This document shows, piece after piece, positions 37,989 through 45,923 of a DNA stretch of 64,000 nt; positions within the stretch are counted from its first letter, which is position 1; every line of letters starts with the position of its first letter. The stretch lies in NCBI RefSeq assembly GCF_002343915.1, contig NZ_NETK01000001.1, forward strand, positions 620,001 to 684,000, written 5' to 3'. Below the pieces are notes generated by a model. That model made no database searches, was not told where the DNA came from, and saw nothing but the letters and a program-made list of their open reading frames with translations. Source of the stretch: Nannocystis exedens (GTDB taxonomy: Bacteria; Myxococcota_A; Polyangia; Nannocystales; Nannocystaceae). Made by a program: the position numbers and the translations under genes.

Positions 37989-40196
37989 CTAGCGCCGCCT
38001 CCGCCCGCGCCGCAGCCCGAGCAGCGCGAGCACGGCCAGCGGCGCGGGCGACCCGTCGCTGCGGCAGGCGCAGCTCGCCGCGGGCTCGCCGGTGTGGATC
38101 TCCGACGCGTCGACGCCCTGCCCGTCGGTCACCTCCTCCGGCGGGCCGACGTCGACGGTGACCGTGCCCTCGTCGAGGAACTCGGGCGGCACGCTGACGA
38201 TCGACGTCCCGCTGGCGACCTGCTCGCCCGAGGTCAGGTTGGCCAGGGCCACGTGGACCACCTCGCCCGGCCGGAACCCGCGCAGCACCAGTTGATTGTC
38301 CGACTCGCCGAGGCGGCTCGCCACCAGCTGGTGGTCCCAGTCGCCGGTCACCTGGATGACCTCGCGGACCGAGCCCTTGTTCGAGCCGTCGGGGTTCTTG
38401 TCGACCGCCGTCAGCGTGTACTCGAACGTGATCGGTTCGTCGGCCCGCTTGAGCAGCACCACCACCCCGGTCGGGTTGTCCGGCGGCCCCGCGTCGCCGC
38501 CGAGGCGGAAGCGCACGATCACGTTGTCGCTGCCCGCCGGCACCTCGTGGCGCAGCTGCATCGGCCCCGGGAAGAACGGCGTCACCCCGGTCGTCTTGCC
38601 GCGCAGGTACAGCGACGCCCCGTTCGCCACCTTCTCCGGGTCGACGTGGACGCGCGGGCAGTCGTACAGCCCGCGCGCGTCGAAGCCGCGGACCAGCACG
38701 TCGATGTCGCTCTCGGTCCACTCGCCGCGGGCCAGCGCCTCCTCGGCGATCTCGAGCACCGTGAAGCTCGCCGTCTCGAGGTCCGCGTCGCTCGGCAGCC
38801 GCGGCAGCAGCTCGAACACCACCGGGTCCATCTTCTCGCGGCCGATCCGCTTGCGCGCCGCCCACATCGCGCCCATGAACGGCTCGCCGTCGTTGTGGAC
38901 CTGACCGACGGTGTTGTCGGGGCAGCGCTTGGTGTTCTCGGCGTTGCGGATCGCGTTGCCGTAGCCGGGCCAGAAGCGGGCCACGTAGTCGCCCAGCAGC
39001 GGCTCGTTGGCGAGGATCACCGAGAAGTAGTCGGCGACCGCCTCGTTGATCCCGCCGGCGTCGTTGAGCACCCCGTCGGGGCGCAGCGTGCGGTCGCCGA
39101 GCCCGTCCGGCGTCAGCAGCGACACCATCCCGTGGCCGAGCTCGTGGTAGACGACGTCGCCGTCGTAGCCGAAGTCGACCGCCGCGCCCTGGCCGAAGAT
39201 CATCGTCGGCCCCTTCTCCGGGTCGCAGGTGTTGGTCCAGTAGGCGTTGTTCAGCGGCGTGTAGTCGAGGTCGGGGTAGGCCGTCGACAGCTCGGTCGTG
39301 CGGTAGTTGGCGAGCATCGTCGACAGCTCGCACTTGAACGCGTCGACCCCGAACCGCCTCATCTCGTCGATGAAGCGCTCGGCGTGGTAGTACATCGACA
39401 GCTCGGCGTAGAGGTCGTCGTCGTCGGCGTTGTCCTGCGGGAAGATGACGTCGGGCAGCGGCAGGAAGTAGTCGCCGTTCTCGTCGGACACCGCGCGGTG
39501 GACCGCGTAGCACTTGCCCTCGGCCCACCACGGCTGGATCTGGTCGTCGGGCGGCGCCTCGAGCGTGCAGTTGAACGAGCGGATCCGGTCGCCCTCGAGC
39601 GGCTGCCCCGGCCCGGTCGCGTGGATCCCCGCCAGCTCGACCTCGACCGGCACCGGCGTCGACGCCGGGTTGGTCTGGAACACCCGCGCCCGCGACGACC
39701 GCACGTGCTCCCACTCGTCGAGGACGATGCCCGAGCTGGCCGACACCCAGATCGTCTTCTTGCTCGGCTCCGGGTCCCACTGCAGCGGCAGCTCGACCTC
39801 GTAGGCCAGCACCGGCTCGCCGAGGATCAGCTTGTAGACCAGCGTGCCCGGCTCCTCCGGCCCCTCCGCGTGCGCGTGGGCGGCCGCGATCGCCTCCGCC
39901 TCCGCGACGTCGATCCGCGCCTCCTCGGGCCGCAGCTGCGGACCTGCGAGCGGCCGCGACGCCGCGACCTCGCGCTCACCTGTCTTCTCGGACAGCACCG
40001 TCGCGAACGCCCCGCGCACCGGGATCCCGTGCAGCGTGTACGACTTGAGGGCCACCGTCGCCGCCCCGCTGCGCAGCGACATCGGCAGCGTACGGGCCTC
40101 CGCGGCCAGCTCCGGCGGTCCGGCGAGCGCGCGCGGCCACGCGACGCACAGCCCGAAACCGAACCCGAACCACCGCAAGCTCCGCGCGACCGTCAT
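37989..40196 (-). CDS. Exported M4/M36-type zinc metallopeptidase with MYXO-CTERM-like tail
   Basis: 735 residues. Signal peptide (MTVARSLRWFGFGFGLCVAWPRALA) from ATG 40196; longer upstream starts lack a signal. Zinc site HELGHGM with the third ligand in GGINEAVADYF, the gluzincin arrangement. N-terminal ~150 residues look like a FTP/propeptide region; the C-terminal part has beta-sandwich-like sequence (GDWDHQLVASRLG). The end SCACRSDGSPAPLAVLALLGLRRGRRRR (Cys, hydrophobic helix, Arg cluster) is a MYXO-CTERM-type sorting tail. Likely secreted, surface-anchored protease. A TATGCT hexamer lies 24 nt upstream on the coding strand, followed by GGCAGGAG. Confidence 0.88.
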   Translation of the reverse strand: MTVARSLRWFGFGFGLCVAWPRALAGPPELAAEARTLPMSLRSGAATVALKSYTLHGIPVRGAFATVLSEKTGEREVAASRPLAGPQLRPEEARIDVAEAEAIAAAHAHAEGPEEPGTLVYKLILGEPVLAYEVELPLQWDPEPSKKTIWVSASSGIVLDEWEHVRSSRARVFQTNPASTPVPVEVELAGIHATGPGQPLEGDRIRSFNCTLEAPPDDQIQPWWAEGKCYAVHRAVSDENGDYFLPLPDVIFPQDNADDDDLYAELSMYYHAERFIDEMRRFGVDAFKCELSTMLANYRTTELSTAYPDLDYTPLNNAYWTNTCDPEKGPTMIFGQGAAVDFGYDGDVVYHELGHGMVSLLTPDGLGDRTLRPDGVLNDAGGINEAVADYFSVILANEPLLGDYVARFWPGYGNAIRNAENTKRCPDNTVGQVHNDGEPFMGAMWAARKRIGREKMDPVVFELLPRLPSDADLETASFTVLEIAEEALARGEWTESDIDVLVRGFDARGLYDCPRVHVDPEKVANGASLYLRGKTTGVTPFFPGPMQLRHEVPAGSDNVIVRFRLGGDAGPPDNPTGVVVLLKRADEPITFEYTLTAVDKNPDGSNKGSVREVIQVTGDWDHQLVASRLGESDNQLVLRGFRPGEVVHVALANLTSGEQVASGTSIVSVPPEFLDEGTVTVDVGPPEEVTDGQGVDASEIHTGEPAASCACRSDGSPAPLAVLALLGLRRGRRRR

Positions 40197-40347
40197 GAGC
40201 GCTCCTGCCGAGGCCACCAGCATACCCAAGATCGCCGGCCGGGCGGCGACCCAAGACGCCGGCCGATCACCCCAGGTCCGCGCCGGCGACGGGCCTGCCA
40301 TGGGCGGGCGGCGCGACGCAAATTGGACGTTGGGCCGGCAAATCACG

Positions 40348-40353
40348 TAGCCT
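40348..40353 (+). promoter_or_regulatory. -10-like hexamer six nucleotides before dacB
   Basis: TAGCCT, then GCCCGG, then GTG 40360. TTGGAC (40,323-40,328) is 19 nt upstream, a loose -35. A leaderless start is plausible. Confidence 0.45.
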
Positions 40354-40359
40354 GCCCGG

Positions 40360-41850
40360 GTGCGCCCCTCGTTCGGCCAGCGCCTCGCAACCGCCGCCGC
40401 GGCCTTCGTGTGCTGCCTCGCTCCGCCCACGTCGGCCGCGACCCCGGTCGCCGAGTCCGCGCCTGCCGCCGCGCCGACCGACCTCGCCGGCCAGATCGAT
40501 CTCTTGCTGCAGGCCAAGTTCCTCGCCCGCGCGCGCGTCGGTCTGCTCGTCGTCGACATGGCCACCGGGGCCCGGCTCTACGAGAAGAACCCCGACCTCG
40601 GCCTCAACCCGGCCAGCAACATCAAGCTCGTCACCACCGCCGCCGCGCTGTCGCTCCTCGGCCCCGAGCACCGCTACGTCACCCGCGTCTACGCCAAGAA
40701 GGGCGCACTCAAGGGCCACACCGTCGACGGCGACCTCTATCTCAAGGGCGGCGGCGATCCGTCGCTCGTCACCGCCGACCTCTATCAATTGGCCAGCGAC
40801 CTGCGGGCGCTCGGCGTCACCAAGGTCACCGGCGGCCTCGTGCTCGACAGCACCGCCTACGACCGCGACGAGCTGCCGCCGCTGTTCGATCAGAAGGACG
40901 AGCTGGCCTCGTTCCGCGCCCCCGGCGGCGCCACGGCCGTCAACTTCGGCACTTACGTCGTCCTCGCCCGCCCCGGCGCCGGCGAGGGCGACCCGGCGAT
41001 CGTCGCCATCGATCCCCCGGTCCCCTCGCTCAAGCTCAAGGCCAACACCGCCACCACCGTCGCCGGCGCGCGCAACCAGCTCAAGCTCGCCATCGGCACC
41101 ACCGCCGAGGGCGTGGTCGAGATCGCCGTCGACGGCGCGATCGGCAAGGACGCCGCCGCGGCCGAGTACCGCTACCCGGTCGCGCGCCCGGCCGAGTACG
41201 CCGGCGAGGTGTTCCGCCTCGTCCTCAAGCAGCGCGGCATCAGCCTCGGGCGCAGCGCGGTCAAGTTCGAAGCTGTCCCCGAGGACAGCGAGCGCCTGGC
41301 CCTCGTGCGCAGCGAGCCGCTCAGCGTGCTGGTGCGCAGCGTCAACAAGCTGTCGAACAACTACGTCGCCGAGCACATCCTCAAGAGCCTCGACGACCAC
41401 ACCCCGGCCAGCTTCGCCGGCGGCCTCGCGCGCGTCCGCACCTGGCTCGCGGGCCTCGGCGTCGGCGTCGACGGCTTCGTCTACAACAACGGCTCCGGCC
41501 TCTACGACGCCAACCGGATCAGCGCGGCGCAATTGGTGCAGCTCTTGATCGCCGTCCATCGCGACTTCCGCTACGGCGCCGACTTCCTCGCCTCGCTGCC
41601 GATCGCCGGCGTCGACGGCACCCTGCGCGGGCGCATGCAGGAGGGCCGGGCCGCCCGGTTCGTGCGCGCCAAGACCGGCTCGCTGGACGGCGTCTCCACC
41701 CTCTCGGGTTACGCCGGCGCCGTCGGCCGCCCCCCGCTCGCCTTCGCCATCCTCTTCAACGACCTCGACGTGTTCGCCGCCCCGCAGGCGCGCGATCTCC
41801 AGAACCAGATCGCCGAGCTGCTCGCCGGCGCCGTCGCGGCCCGGCCCTGA
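40360..41850 (+). CDS. dacB: D-alanyl-D-alanine carboxypeptidase/endopeptidase (PBP4, DacB family)
   Basis: 496 residues. Peptidoglycan DD-peptidase of the peptidase S13 family. Active-site motifs: S86-x-x-K89 (NPASNIKLVT), S332-x-N334 (VNKLSNNYVAE) and K438-T-G (RAKTGSLDGV). Signal peptide within residues 1-27. GTG start. A repeat pair at 41,273/41,287 reads GCTGTCCCCGAGGACAGC. Upstream of a DUF2167 gene with only a 39-nt gap. Confidence 0.95.
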   Translation: MRPSFGQRLATAAAAFVCCLAPPTSAATPVAESAPAAAPTDLAGQIDLLLQAKFLARARVGLLVVDMATGARLYEKNPDLGLNPASNIKLVTTAAALSLLGPEHRYVTRVYAKKGALKGHTVDGDLYLKGGGDPSLVTADLYQLASDLRALGVTKVTGGLVLDSTAYDRDELPPLFDQKDELASFRAPGGATAVNFGTYVVLARPGAGEGDPAIVAIDPPVPSLKLKANTATTVAGARNQLKLAIGTTAEGVVEIAVDGAIGKDAAAAEYRYPVARPAEYAGEVFRLVLKQRGISLGRSAVKFEAVPEDSERLALVRSEPLSVLVRSVNKLSNNYVAEHILKSLDDHTPASFAGGLARVRTWLAGLGVGVDGFVYNNGSGLYDANRISAAQLVQLLIAVHRDFRYGADFLASLPIAGVDGTLRGRMQEGRAARFVRAKTGSLDGVSTLSGYAGAVGRPPLAFAILFNDLDVFAAPQARDLQNQIAELLAGAVAARP

Positions 41851-41877
41851 CCACTATCGTCCGCCTGAGCCCGGTGC

Positions 41878-41883
41878 TAGCCT
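41878..41883 (+). promoter_or_regulatory. -10-like hexamer six nucleotides before the DUF2167 gene
   Basis: TAGCCT, then GGCGCG, then ATG 41890. Same arrangement as before dacB and the epimerase. Confidence 0.45.
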
Positions 41884-41889
41884 GGCGCG

Positions 41890-42951
41890 ATGAAGCACGC
41901 CGCCCTCGTCCTCGGAGCGCTCCTCGCCGGCGCCCCGCTCACCGCTCGTGCCACCGTGTTCGAGGACGGCAACAGCGCCGCGGCCCCGCCGGCCGGCGCC
42001 CCGCAAGACGAGGCCCCGCCGCCCGGCTGGGACGCGCTCAGCCCCGCCCAGCAGGAGAAGCTGGCCCAGCTCGACGAGGCCGGCATCCAGGCGCTCGCCG
42101 GCAAGATCGACCGCGGCGAGGCCCTCAGCGACGACGAGAAGCTGATCGCCGAGGGCCTGGCGATCCTCATGACCGCCGAGTTCGACGGCAAGCTGACCTA
42201 TCAGACAGGTGACATCAAGATCGGCGACGGCCTGGCGACCCTCCGGCTCGGCCAGGACTACCGCTTCCTCGGGCCTGCCGACGCCCGGCGCGTGATCGAG
42301 GAGGCCTGGCACAACCCGCCCGGCGAGCTGCCGCTCGGCATGATCGTCCCGGCCAAGCTCAGCCCGGCCGACCCGCGCGGCTGGGGCGTCGTCCTCTCCT
42401 ACGTCGAGGAGGGCCACGTCGACGACGCCGACGCCGCCAGCATCGACTACGACGAGCTCCTGGCGCAGATGAAGGAAGCGACCGAGAAGGAGAACGAGTC
42501 GCGCAAGGCCATGGGCTTCCCGGCGATGCACCTGGTCGGCTGGGCCGAGCCGCCGCGCTACGACCAGTCGCGCCACAGCCTCTACTGGGCCAAGGAGCTC
42601 GGCGGCGACGACGGCGGCGAGAACTCGCTCAACTACGCCGTGCGCGTGCTCGGCCGCAAGGGCGTGCTCGAGCTCAACGCCGTGTCGGGCATGACCCAGC
42701 TCGCCGAGATCCGCCCCGAGATGGAGAAGATCTACGGCCTGGTCGAGTTCGACGACGGCAACCGCTACAGCGACTTCAACCCCGACATCGACACCGTCGC
42801 CGCCTACGGCATCGGCGGCCTGATCGCCGGCAAGCTGGCCGCCAAGGCCGGCATCTTCGCCCTCCTCGCCAAGGGCGGCAAGTTCATCGTCCTCGCCATC
42901 GTCGGCCTGTTCGCCGGCATCCGCGCCTGGTTCACGCGCAAGAAGGAATAG
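41890..42951 (+). CDS. DUF2167 domain membrane protein
   Basis: 353 residues: signal peptide (1-22), a predicted soluble domain with TYQTGDIKIGDGLATLRLGQDYRFLGP, VVLSYVEEGHVDDADAASIDYDELLAQM, FPAMHLVGWAEPPRYDQSRHSLYWAKEL and GRKGVLELNAVSGM, all typical of DUF2167, and a C-terminal membrane helix with a basic end (IFALLAKGGKFIVLAIVGLFAGIRAWFTRKKE). Family function unknown; commonly annotated as membrane-anchored and envelope-related. Confidence 0.85.
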   Translation: MKHAALVLGALLAGAPLTARATVFEDGNSAAAPPAGAPQDEAPPPGWDALSPAQQEKLAQLDEAGIQALAGKIDRGEALSDDEKLIAEGLAILMTAEFDGKLTYQTGDIKIGDGLATLRLGQDYRFLGPADARRVIEEAWHNPPGELPLGMIVPAKLSPADPRGWGVVLSYVEEGHVDDADAASIDYDELLAQMKEATEKENESRKAMGFPAMHLVGWAEPPRYDQSRHSLYWAKELGGDDGGENSLNYAVRVLGRKGVLELNAVSGMTQLAEIRPEMEKIYGLVEFDDGNRYSDFNPDIDTVAAYGIGGLIAGKLAAKAGIFALLAKGGKFIVLAIVGLFAGIRAWFTRKKE

Positions 42952-43833
42952 CCCCGCGGGACAGGTCCTCGGGGACAGGCCGCGACGGCGACCCCGACCC
43001 GCAGGTGCGCGAGCGGGCCGCCCCCGGGCTGGCCGCGTTTCGTCGCCACCTCGACGGGACCGCAGGGGCTTGAGGGCCTGAGCAGACCGGTCCCTGGTGC
43101 CCCGGAAGCGTCGGCTCGCGCCCGCTCCGAGCAAGGGGCTCGCAAGACGGGCCCGTCCGGGACAGCCGTCGCGCTCCCGGTCGCACCTCGCGGACATCGC
43201 TCTCGAGGCAGGTGAACCCCTCGCGGCCGCCCCCCGCAGGCGGCGCTCGCGCCTGTCTCTCGAGACATCTGCTTCATGGTCACCCGCCCTCGCGGCCTGC
43301 CTGTTCGAGGCCGGCGCTGCGCCTCCTCGGCCGCCGCGGCTCGGCGCCACGCCTGTCTCTCGCGACAGGTACATCGGCCCGCGTCGATCGGTCTCTCGGG
43401 ACATGTCTGTAAAGGCATGCCCTCGGAGGCAGACCGGGTCGACCGGGCGCCGGGCGCCTCCCCCGCCGCCGGGAACGCCTGACTTTCGGGACACCTGCCG
43501 GAGCCGCTCCCTGCGCGCGTCGCTGCGCCCTGCGCCGGCGGCGGGGGATCGGCCCAGGCCCGTGGGCCTGCGGGCGCAGCGGCGGCGGACCTTCGCTCAC
43601 GAGCGCCGCGATCGCCGTGCGCACCGGCCTGCGCAGCCGCCTGCGTCGCCGCCGGAGCGCCGCGGGGGATCAGCGTTTCGCCGCCGCTGCGCCGCGCTGG
43701 CCGAGTGACGCACTGCGCATTCGATTGCGCACCATCCCGATCGCGGCGTACGGCGTGCTCAGCGGGCGTGCGTCAGAATTTGTCGCACCCGATCGGGGCG
43801 CGTAATGTCTTCCCTCGTCACTTCGGGGTCGCA
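42952..43833. repeat. 882-nt gene-free spacer with scattered 14-bp repeat cores
   Basis: I find no gene I can support here. It contains pairs and runs of cores at 42,963/42,977, 43,253/43,267, 43,353/43,367, 43,389/43,403/43,417/43,431 and 43,479/43,493. Between them the sequence is GC-rich and not family-like in any frame. A short intact stretch near the 3' end leads into the next gene. Confidence 0.7.
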
Positions 43834-44895
43834 ATGGACGTCGGCATCATCACCAACCCCAACTCGAAGAAGAACTACCGCCGGCCGCAGCGTCGGCGCG
43901 CGCTCGAGCAGGCTGTCGGGCGTTACGGCGCGGTCGTCGAGACCCGGCGCCTCGACGAGCTCCCGAGGGCGATTCGTAACCTGCGTGAGGCCGGCTGTCG
44001 CTACTTCGTGTGCGACGGTGGCGACGGCACCCTCCACTGGGTCCTCAACACCCTCCACGCCGACGCCCGGCAGACCGGCGCCACGCGCCTCCCGATCGTC
44101 GTCCCCACCAACGGCGGCACCGTCGACTTCGTCGCCCGCAAGGCCGGCCTCAAGGGCGACGCCGACTCGATCGTCCGCCGCCTCGTCGGCCGGCTCGAGC
44201 GCGGCGAGCCGATCCCCACCGTCACCATCGACACCTGCAAGATCGTCGGCGCCCCGATCGGACAGGAACTTTCGGACAGCACGCAGGCGCCCGCGTTCGA
44301 GCGCGTCGGCCTGGCCGCCGCCCTCGGCGGCGTCGCCCAGGCGTTCTTCGACCGCTTCTACGCCCTGCCGAAGGAGCGCGGCGCGCTGGCCATCGCCGGG
44401 GTCATCGGCGCCGCCGCCGGCGGCGCGCTGGTCAGCACCCTCGCCAGCAACCTCGCCCCCCCGCTGCAGCGCTTCATCCCCGACGAGATGCGCAGCTACG
44501 CCACCGACTTCTTCCGGCCCACCCGCGCCCGCGTCGAGGTCGACGGCCGCGAGCTCCCGTTCGCCAGCTTCGCCTCGATGCAGGTGGGCGCGATCGACAT
44601 CAACCTCGCCGGCGTCGTCCGCTGCTTCCGCCACGCGCGCGAGGGCGGCGTCCTCCACTTCCAGGCGCTCGACACCACCCCGATCGGCGTCGTCGCCAAC
44701 GTCCCCAACATCGTCCTCGGCACCCCGATCCTCGGCCGCAAGGTCTACGACGACAAGGCCCGCCGCGTGCGGATCACGGCCGAGGACGGCGAGGTCCTGA
44801 ACCCCGTCATCGACGGCGAGCAGTTCCACGGCCTCGGCCACGTCGAGCTCACCCTCGGCCCCCGCGTCGAGCTGCCGACCTTCGCCTCCAACTGA
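43834..44895 (+). CDS. Diacylglycerol/sphingosine kinase-like lipid kinase
   Basis: 353 residues. N-terminal catalytic domain starting VGIITNPNSKKNYRR, with the nucleotide-binding GGDGT (FVCDGGDGTLHWVLN), VVPTNGGTVDFVAR and a C-terminal beta domain. The GGDGT motif defines the family; substrate is unknown. ATG 43834 begins exactly at the conserved N-terminus. A repeat pair (44,264, 44,278) lies in the coding region, encoding part of GAPIGQELSDST. Confidence 0.85.
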   Translation: MDVGIITNPNSKKNYRRPQRRRALEQAVGRYGAVVETRRLDELPRAIRNLREAGCRYFVCDGGDGTLHWVLNTLHADARQTGATRLPIVVPTNGGTVDFVARKAGLKGDADSIVRRLVGRLERGEPIPTVTIDTCKIVGAPIGQELSDSTQAPAFERVGLAAALGGVAQAFFDRFYALPKERGALAIAGVIGAAAGGALVSTLASNLAPPLQRFIPDEMRSYATDFFRPTRARVEVDGRELPFASFASMQVGAIDINLAGVVRCFRHAREGGVLHFQALDTTPIGVVANVPNIVLGTPILGRKVYDDKARRVRITAEDGEVLNPVIDGEQFHGLGHVELTLGPRVELPTFASN

Positions 44896-45227
44896 GCTCC
44901 GGCGGGTCCGCCAGCCCCGGCCGCACTCGCGCCGCCGGGGCTCGTCGCGACCGGCGACGTTCAGGCCATCGCTTCACCTGACTCTCGGGACAGACGCCGC
45001 GCCTCTCGCCCGGCTCGTCGCCCCCGGGACGTCTCCTCGCCGACGCGGGTCCGCCTCACCGTCGACCCGCGAGACCGACCAGGCCTCACGCGTTCGGCAC
45101 CGCTCGCCCGCGCCCCGGGTCCGTCCCCTTCGGTCTGCGACAGCCCGCCCTCGGTCCCTGCGCCCCCGTCCGCGAGGTTTTACCGACCTCTTACCGACGC
45201 CGCCGCGAACTGTGCCACGATCGACGG
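44896..45227. other. 332-nt spacer upstream of the two-component system
   Basis: No gene supported. Contains a repeat pair (44,978, 44,992) and, at its 3' end, the TTACCGAC direct repeat described separately. Confidence 0.6.
45180..45198 (+). promoter_or_regulatory. Direct-repeat operator TTACCGAC-N3-TTACCGAC
   Basis: Two identical octamers at 45,180-45,187 and 45,191-45,198, start-to-start 11 bp, the spacing of OmpR/PhoB-family binding half-sites. They end 30 nt before the GTG of the response regulator gene, and the second octamer overlaps where a -35 would lie (CACGAT at 45,216-45,221, six nucleotides before GTG, would be the -10). This suggests autoregulation. Confidence 0.6.
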
Positions 45228-45923
45228 GTGACCGAGCCTGCCCCGCGGATCTTGATCGTCGAGGACGAGCCGGCGATCCGTCACGGCCTCGTCGAGCTGT
45301 TCCGCTCGCAGGGCTACGCGCTCGAGGTCGCCGAGGACGGCCACGCCGCGCTCGCCCGCCTCGCCTGCGCCCAGTTCGACCTCGTCCTCCTCGACATCAT
45401 GCTGCCGGGCGTCGACGGCCTCGGCGTCCTGCGGCAGACGCGGGCCCGCGGCGACCTCGTGCCGGTCCTCGTCCTCACCGCGCGCGGGGCCGAGGCCGAC
45501 ATCGTCGCCGGGCTCGACGCCGGCGCCGACGACTACGTCACCAAGCCGTTCGGGATCCGCGAGCTCCTCGCGCGCGCCCGCGGCCTCCTCCGCCGCGCGC
45601 GCCCGGCCCCCGCCAGTCCATCGTTCCGCGTCGGCGACGCCCTCGTCGACCTCGCCCGCCTCACCATCACCTGGCCCGGGGGACAGCTCGAGCTCACCGC
45701 CCGCGAGGGCCTGATCCTCGACTTCCTGCGCGCCCGGCCGGGCGTCGGCGTCACCCGCGAGGAGCTCCTCACCCAGGTGTGGGGCTACCACGACGGCACC
45801 GTCCGCACCCGCACCGTCGACGTCCACATCCTCCAGCTGCGCGGCAAGCTGCGCCAGCTGCCCGGCGGCGACGACTGGATCGGCACCGTCCGCGGCCGCG
45901 GCTACCGCTGGGACGCGCGATGA
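45228..45923 (+). CDS. OmpR-family response regulator
   Basis: 231 residues. Receiver domain with acidic E12/D13, phosphorylation site D56 (LLDIMLPG), T84 and K106 (YVTKPFG), then a winged-helix C-terminal DNA-binding domain (LTAREGLILDFLRARPGVGVTREELL, RTVDVHILQLRGKL, GTVRGRGYRW). GTG start. Overlaps the histidine kinase gene by four bases (ATGA). Target genes unknown. Confidence 0.95.
   Translation: MTEPAPRILIVEDEPAIRHGLVELFRSQGYALEVAEDGHAALARLACAQFDLVLLDIMLPGVDGLGVLRQTRARGDLVPVLVLTARGAEADIVAGLDAGADDYVTKPFGIRELLARARGLLRRARPAPASPSFRVGDALVDLARLTITWPGGQLELTAREGLILDFLRARPGVGVTREELLTQVWGYHDGTVRTRTVDVHILQLRGKLRQLPGGDDWIGTVRGRGYRWDAR

Noticed and set aside
43097..43708. Open frame in the 42,952-43,833 spacer
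   Set aside because: Arg/Pro-rich with no motif, no ribosome-binding site and repeat cores inside; no support for a gene.
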